Below are positions 28,465-32,469 of a stretch of DNA of 32,469 nt, one piece after another. The notes under the pieces are model-generated. The model had not been told where the DNA came from and searched no databases. It saw nothing but the letters and a program-made list of their open reading frames with translations. This DNA is from Gammaproteobacteria bacterium (GTDB lineage: Bacteria > Pseudomonadota > Gammaproteobacteria > Pseudomonadales > Azotimanducaceae). Where the stretch lies: contig SMWF01000084.1 in the NCBI GenBank assembly GCA_004357385.1, positions 1 through 32,469 of the forward strand, in the 5' to 3' direction. The position numbers and the translations under genes were made by a program. Each line of letters opens with the position of its first letter. The stretch's first letter is position 1.

Positions 28465-29679
28465 TCAGCCGCCCACCACCGCGCCGAGTTGGAAGATCGG
28501 CAGGTACATGGCGATGATCAATCCGCCGATCAGCACGCCGAGTACCGACATGATCATCGGCTCCATCAGCGCGGTCAGGTTGTCGACCAGGTCGTCGACC
28601 ATGGTTTCGTAGTGCGTTGCCGACTTTTCCAGCATCGAGTCCAGCGCCCCGGACTCCTCGCCGATGGCGACCATCTGAATCACCATGTTGGGGAACACGC
28701 CGGTGGCGCGCATAGAGAAGTGGAGTTGCTGACCGGTTGAGACGTCGTCGCGAACCTTCAGAATCGCCGCGTGGTATACGGAGTTGCCAGCCGCGCCGGC
28801 GACGGCGTTCAGCGCGTCGACCAGCGGTACCCCGGCCGCAAACGTAGTCGAAAGCGTGCGCGCGAAGCGGGCGATCGCCGATTTTTCAATGATGTTGCCC
28901 ATTACGGGGATGTGGAGCGAGACCCGATCGATTAGATTTCTGAGCGCCTCCGATCGTCTCCGGGCCTGCATGAACGCGAAGCCCGCGCCGGCGACGCCGG
29001 CGACCACCAGAAACCAGTATTCCTGAGTCCACTCGGAAAAGCGGATCACCATCTGGGTAAACGCGGGCAGTTCGGCGCCGAAGCCGGCAAAAACCTGCTC
29101 GAACTGCGGGACCACCTTGATCAGCAGGATGCCGGATACGATGAGAGCGACCACCATAACAGCGGCGGGATAGGTCATCGCTTTTTTGACTTTCGCTTTC
29201 AGGGCCTCGGTCTTCTCCTTGTAGGTCGCGATCCGGTCGAGCATGGTTTCCAGAGAACCGGACTGCTCCCCGGCGTCGACCAGATTGCAGAACAGGTCGT
29301 CGAAGTGGGCCGGATGCCTGCGGATCGCCGAGGCGAACGAGTTACCGCCGGACACGTCCGTCCGAATGGCATTAATCAGCGTACGCAGCTTGGGTTTGTC
29401 GACTCCGTCGGCGACGATTTCGAATGACTGCACCAGCGGTACGCCGGCGCGCATCATGGTGGCCATCTGGCGGGTGAACAGCGAGATGTCGGCGGGCGTG
29501 ACGCCGCCGCCGATATTGAAGTTCAGGCCGTTACTCTTCTTCTTGACCCGAGTTGCCACGATGCCTTGCTTGCGTAGCTCGGCTTTGGCGATGGCAGGAT
29601 TGGAACTGGTGATCTCACCCTTGGTCTTGCGACCCTGGCGATCGGTACCTTCCCAGACGAAAGTTGCGCTCTCAGCCAT
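28465..29679 (-). CDS. pilC: PilC, type IV pilus inner-membrane platform protein
   Basis: PilC is the polytopic platform on which PilB acts to polymerise pilin. The 404-residue product has a short cytoplasmic N-terminal region (FVWEGTDRQGRKTKGEI, typical of the family) and two GspF/T2SSF domains (about 70-195 and 273-396). Each domain starts with an FTRQMATMMRAGVPL- or FARTLSTTFAAGVPL-like motif, and there are three hydrophobic segments. It lies eight bases after pilB and before pilD. Confidence 0.96.
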   Translation of the reverse strand: MAESATFVWEGTDRQGRKTKGEITSSNPAIAKAELRKQGIVATRVKKKSNGLNFNIGGGVTPADISLFTRQMATMMRAGVPLVQSFEIVADGVDKPKLRTLINAIRTDVSGGNSFASAIRRHPAHFDDLFCNLVDAGEQSGSLETMLDRIATYKEKTEALKAKVKKAMTYPAAVMVVALIVSGILLIKVVPQFEQVFAGFGAELPAFTQMVIRFSEWTQEYWFLVVAGVAGAGFAFMQARRRSEALRNLIDRVSLHIPVMGNIIEKSAIARFARTLSTTFAAGVPLVDALNAVAGAAGNSVYHAAILKVRDDVSTGQQLHFSMRATGVFPNMVIQMVAIGEESGALDSMLEKSATHYETMVDDLVDNLTALMEPMIMSVLGVLIGGLIIAMYLPIFQLGAVVGG

Positions 29680-29687
29680 GATTCAAG

Positions 29688-31409
29688 CTAGTGCCCCGTG
29701 GTTACTCGGTTTGCTTCGGCAAGGCTGGTCAACCCGCCCTTCACCTTCAACAAGCCGTCCCTGCGCAAGTCGTTGAACCCGTGCTTACGGGCCTGCTCGC
29801 TGATGTCTATGCTGTTTCCGTCTTCCATGATAATACGAGACAGTTCCGGCGTAATTTTAACTACTTCATATATTCCCACACGGCCCTTGTAGCCATCTTT
29901 GCACTTGTCGCAGCCACCGGGTTTGGGCCCGAAGACCTCAAAGTCGGTTTTCAGGTCTTCTTTAGTGAATCCTTCGGCCAGCAGCGTTTCTTTTGGGACA
30001 TCCATCACGGAACGGCACTTTGTGCACAGGCGTCGCGCCAGGCGTTGCGCAATGATCAGGCTCACCGACGTGGCAACGTTGAATGCCGGTACGCCCATGT
30101 TGCGCAGGCGGGTCAGCGTCTCGGCCGCGGAATTCGTGTGTAGCGTCGATAGCACCATATGACCGGTCTGGGCTGCCTTGATCGCGACTTCCGCCGTTTC
30201 GATGTCGCGAATCTCACCCACCATCACCACGTCTGGGTCCTGGCGCAGGAACGATCGCAATGCGTGCGCGAAGGTCAGACCCACCTTGTTGTTCACATGT
30301 ACCTGGTTGATACCTTCGAGGTTGATCTCGACCGGATCTTCCGCGGTGGCGATGTTTCGCTCTTCGGTATTGAGGATGTTCAGTCCGGTGTACAGGGTAA
30401 CCGTCTTGCCGCTTCCAGTCGGTCCGGTCACCAGAATCATGCCCTGGGGCCTGTGAAGGGCATCCATGTAACGCTCTTTCTCTTCCTCGGCGAAGCCCAG
30501 GGCGTCGATGCCCATCTTCGCGCTTTGCGGATCGAGAATCCGCAGCACGATCTTTTCGCCCCACAGGGTTGGCAGCGTGTTGACCCGGAAGTCGATGGCT
30601 CGGGTCTTTGACAGCCTCATTTTGATGCGACCGTCCTGGGGGATGCGGCGCTCGGAGATGTCGAGTTCGGACATCACCTTCAGGCGAGCGGCCAGCCGGG
30701 TGCCCAGGTTTACAGGGGGCGACGTGACTTGATGCAGAATGCCGTCGGTTCTGAACCGGACGCGATAGGTGCGCTCGTACGGTTCGAAGTGGATATCCGA
30801 GGCGCCGATCTTGATGGCATCGAGCAACATTTTGTTGACGAATCGAACGACGGGCGTCTCATCCGCACCGGAGCTGACGTCTTCGTCGTCGTCCGCTTCG
30901 TCGTAGGCTTCGAGGTCGAAGTCGTCGAGCTCGGCGTCGTCCAGATCACCGAAGGCATCGTTCTCTTCCTGACTGAGGAACTGCTCGATGATGGTAGCGA
31001 GTTTATCTTCCTCGACCAGAATGGGTTCGGTGTTGATGCCGCTCTGAAACTTGATCTCGTCCAACCCCTGCAGGTTGGTCGGATCGGAAACGGCAACGAA
31101 CAATCGGACGCCGCGTTTGATCAACGGCAGGGCGTTGTGCTGGCGGATCAGTTTCTCTTTGACGAGATCCTTGGGGATTGCCTCCAGATCAAAGGCAGAG
31201 AGGTCGATCAGCGGTACGCCGAACTCCTCGGACGCAGAGCTTGCGATGGCCCGCGCGTCGGCGATCTCGTGGGCGACCAGGTAGCTGACAAATGGTGTGC
31301 CCGCCTTGCGAGCCTCTTCGCTGGCGTTCTGTGCGCTCTCGGCATCCAACAACCCGTCTTCAACCAGCCGTCTGGCCAGTCCTGACAACGGTACCGTTTG
31401 AGTAGCCAT
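29688..31409 (-). CDS. pilB: PilB, type IV pilus assembly ATPase
   Basis: PilB is the hexameric ATPase that powers pilus extension. The 573-residue product has an N-terminal regulatory domain (about 1-140), an acidic linker (about 147-184, rich in Asp/Glu), and the ATPase domain with Walker A GPTGSGKT (329-336), Walker B DVVMVGEIRD (393-402) and His box GHMVLSTLHTNSA (416-428). A four-cysteine zinc site is formed by C462, C465, C500 and C503, as expected for PilB rather than PilT. It leads the minus-strand operon pilB-pilC-pilD-coaE-yacG and is divergent from pilA. Confidence 0.97.
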   Translation of the reverse strand: MATQTVPLSGLARRLVEDGLLDAESAQNASEEARKAGTPFVSYLVAHEIADARAIASSASEEFGVPLIDLSAFDLEAIPKDLVKEKLIRQHNALPLIKRGVRLFVAVSDPTNLQGLDEIKFQSGINTEPILVEEDKLATIIEQFLSQEENDAFGDLDDAELDDFDLEAYDEADDDEDVSSGADETPVVRFVNKMLLDAIKIGASDIHFEPYERTYRVRFRTDGILHQVTSPPVNLGTRLAARLKVMSELDISERRIPQDGRIKMRLSKTRAIDFRVNTLPTLWGEKIVLRILDPQSAKMGIDALGFAEEEKERYMDALHRPQGMILVTGPTGSGKTVTLYTGLNILNTEERNIATAEDPVEINLEGINQVHVNNKVGLTFAHALRSFLRQDPDVVMVGEIRDIETAEVAIKAAQTGHMVLSTLHTNSAAETLTRLRNMGVPAFNVATSVSLIIAQRLARRLCTKCRSVMDVPKETLLAEGFTKEDLKTDFEVFGPKPGGCDKCKDGYKGRVGIYEVVKITPELSRIIMEDGNSIDISEQARKHGFNDLRRDGLLKVKGGLTSLAEANRVTTGH

Positions 31410-31650
31410 GTACGAATGCAGTCCTTGTCGCTAGGCTGTTTCCAGCGAGCAACCATAGCGTTCGCAGGGCCGCCAAGTCTAATCCGGGTTCACGAAGCTG
31501 TCGATAAGTGCTTCACACTACAGGGCTTCCTGACACTGGGGCCAATGCCCGCAAACGTTACGCAGCACGTGGATGACACGATTGGTCAGCTTGTGACGTG
31601 GCGAGGGATGCGGGTCGCGCCCGCCCCGGACGTACGTTGGGCGTCGGCGT

Positions 31651-31659
31651 TGTCCGACA
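31651..31659. promoter_or_regulatory. TGTC-N-GACA dyad, candidate activator (PilR) site upstream of pilA
   Basis: TGTCCGACA is a perfect 4+4 inverted repeat around one base. It lies about 95 bases upstream of the expected pilA start. That is where enhancer-binding proteins act on sigma54 promoters, and TGTC-containing sites are reported for PilR at Pseudomonas pilA. The assignment to PilR is inference; pilR itself is not in the window. Confidence 0.4.
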
Positions 31660-31667
31660 TCTAATGC

Positions 31668-31680
31668 TAAGACATTGATT
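31668..31680 (-). promoter_or_regulatory. Predicted IHF binding site upstream of pilA
   Basis: Read on the minus strand the site is AATCAATGTCTTA, which matches the IHF consensus WATCAA-N4-TTR at every defined position. It sits between the TGTC-N-GACA dyad and the -24/-12 promoter, where DNA bending by IHF commonly brings an enhancer-bound activator to sigma54 polymerase. Identified by consensus match only. Confidence 0.5.
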
Positions 31681-31721
31681 AATATGATGTTCTAGTTTGG
31701 GCGGCGCCACAGCCGGCGACC

Positions 31722-31737
31722 TGGCATGCAGATTGCA
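31722..31737 (+). promoter_or_regulatory. Sigma54 (RpoN) promoter of pilA
   Basis: TGGCATG-CAGA-TTGCA contains the invariant GG (31723-31724) and GC (31735-31736) spaced by 10 bases, one base off the strong form TGGCACG-N4-TTGCA. The transcript would begin near 31747, giving a leader of about 87 bases before the pilA ATG. PilA genes of Pseudomonas and relatives are controlled by RpoN with PilS/PilR, which fits the position. Confidence 0.85.
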
Positions 31738-31833
31738 CAACTGTGGCGTGAGTTGGACGATTTGGAGCGTTCGCGCCACCGATCTTCGAACCGAATCATG
31801 ATTTGACGCCAGAAGTAACGGAGTAAAGTTGTA

Positions 31834-32295
31834 ATGAACAAATCAATCCAGAAGGGTTTCACCCTCATCGAACTGATGATCGTGGTGGCCATCATCGGCA
31901 TCCTCGCTGCCGTGGCCCTGCCCGCTTATCAGGATTACATCCGGTCTGCGAACCAGACCAAAGTGGTATCGCACTACGAAGAAGCCGGTCGTTTTGTCGG
32001 CAACGAGTTGCGCAAGCTGAAGACGCAGATGGCCATTGGTCAAGCTGATATGACTGACATGCCGGTAGACTTTGACGCGTGGAATGCGCTGGTCAATCCG
32101 CAGGGCAATGCGAAGTCTCCCTCGGGTCAGTCGGCTTACGTCGCCACGATACCGACCGGGGTGCAGATCACCGATGGAAGCGTCGGCTTGGTATGCGCCA
32201 ACTGCGGCACGGCGACTGCCGTGATTACGATGCACCTGCCGGCCTATGAGGGATTGACCCCGCGAAGCATGATCATTACCTGGGCTAGCATCTAA
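31834..32295 (+). CDS. pilA: PilA-type major type IV pilin
   Basis: The 153-residue prepilin has the class III leader MNKSIQKG cleaved by PilD before F9 ([27 protein letters not shown]), with the conserved Glu at mature position 5 (E13). The hydrophobic N-terminal helix is followed by a globular domain. The only cysteines are C121 and C124 (CANC), so the long disulfide loop of Pseudomonas- or Neisseria-type pilins is absent. ATG at 31834 has GGAG 11 to 14 bases upstream. The sigma54 promoter upstream and the terminator downstream suggest a single-gene transcript. That it is the major pilin is inferred from the promoter and its place opposite pilBCD. Confidence 0.92.
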   Translation: MNKSIQKGFTLIELMIVVAIIGILAAVALPAYQDYIRSANQTKVVSHYEEAGRFVGNELRKLKTQMAIGQADMTDMPVDFDAWNALVNPQGNAKSPSGQSAYVATIPTGVQITDGSVGLVCANCGTATAVITMHLPAYEGLTPRSMIITWASI

Positions 32296-32324
32296 CGTTT
32301 GAGCTACGTCTCAGAACGTGCAGG

Positions 32325-32351
32325 AAGGGCGCCCGTAGTGGCGCCCTTTTT
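32325..32351 (+). terminator. Intrinsic terminator after pilA
   Basis: GGGCGCC (32327-32333) and GGCGCCC (32340-32346) form a perfect 7-bp GC stem with a 6-base loop, extended by two A-T pairs (32325-32326 with 32347-32348) and running into TTTTT (32347-32351). It lies 30 bases after the pilA stop codon. Confidence 0.9.
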
Positions 32352-32397
32352 GTTTGTGCCGCGTTACCATTCGAGCATCGTTCGGAGGACTCTGGAA

Positions 32398-32469
32398 ATG
32401 AACAAATACATCCGTGCGCATGGGCGCCGTGACCCCATGCAGAGTAGGCAGGCGGGATTCACCCTCATC
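32398..32469 (+). CDS. Second type IV pilin-like protein, 5' end only
   Basis: The ATG at 32398 opens a frame giving MNKYIRAHGRRDPMQSRQAG followed by FTLI at the window edge. The G|FTLI sequence is the type IV prepilin cleavage site. GGAGG at 32384-32388 is a well-placed ribosome-binding site. The leader would be 20 residues, long and basic for a type IVa pilin; an internal ATG at 32437 would give a 7-residue leader but lacks an upstream ribosome-binding sequence. It follows the pilA terminator, so it needs read-through or its own promoter. The remainder, and whether it is a second major pilin or a minor one, lies outside the window. Confidence 0.8.
   Translation, partial: MNKYIRAHGRRDPMQSRQAGFTLI

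Larger units (their letters stand above)
31410..31833. other. Non-coding stretch between pilB and pilA
   Basis: These 424 bases separate the divergent pilB operon and pilA. I see no credible gene or tRNA. The half near pilA holds a TGTC-N-GACA dyad (31651-31659), an IHF-like site (31668-31680), an AT-rich patch (about 31668-31695) and a sigma54 promoter (31722-31737), all listed separately. The half near pilB must hold the pilB promoter, but I could not identify a convincing -35/-10 pair there. Confidence 0.65.

Noticed and set aside
31410-31640. tRNA or small reading frame in the pilB-pilA gap
   Set aside because: No cloverleaf or conserved TTCGAATCC-type arm is visible, and the short frames have no ribosome-binding sequence or recognisable product.

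Overview
The window is a compact, GC-rich chromosomal segment from a gammaproteobacterium. The evidence is the combination of a cytochrome bc1 operon behind rpsI, the SspA/SspB pair, the envelope genes lpoA-yraN-dolP, a type A RNase P RNA, a dcw cell-wall/division cluster opened by mraZ, the dciA-M23 peptidase-secA-argJ block, and a pilA / pilB-pilC-pilD-coaE-yacG type IV pilus locus. I cannot name the genus. I see no mobile element, CRISPR array, tRNA or phage gene. The genes are housekeeping genes, and I found no new multi-gene system. The points of interest are missing genes, very tight gene junctions and regulatory DNA.

Layout. Positions 1-30 are the last codons of rpsI. petABC (106-2782) encodes the three catalytic subunits of the bc1 complex, followed by sspA-sspB (2836-3833). 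On the minus strand lie dolP, yraN and lpoA (3817-6657). lpoA abuts rsmI head to head, and the two start codons share one CATG. rnpB (7554-7914) has its own promoter. A 345-base non-coding stretch then carries a hairpin, a 14-bp palindrome, a good sigma70 promoter and a 10-bp-phased array of TGGGN boxes that fits an MraZ operator.

The dcw operon runs mraZ-rsmH-ftsL-ftsI-murE-mraY-murD-ftsW-murC-ftsQ-ftsA-ftsZ (8260-21174), mostly with overlapping stop/start codons. It lacks murF, murG, murB and ddl at their usual places, and lpxC is missing after ftsZ. The remaining genes are joined by tight junctions, so the missing steps (MurB, Ddl, MurF, MurG, LpxC) must be encoded elsewhere. A minus-strand dciA overlaps the ftsZ end. 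A membrane-anchored M23 peptidase, secA and argJ follow.

The last part is the minus-strand group pilB-pilC-pilD-coaE-yacG (transcribed leftward from 31409), whose yacG stop codon overlaps that of argJ. In the opposite direction, pilA has a well-formed sigma54 promoter with an IHF-like site and a TGTC-N-GACA dyad upstream. A terminator and the start of a second pilin gene close the window.

Working together: bc1 supplies proton-motive force; LpoA supports PBP1A and DolP supports outer-membrane integrity; RsmI and RsmH both modify C1402 of 16S rRNA; the dcw genes make lipid-linked peptidoglycan precursors and build the divisome; SecA exports envelope proteins; PilB/C/D assemble and process the pilins.
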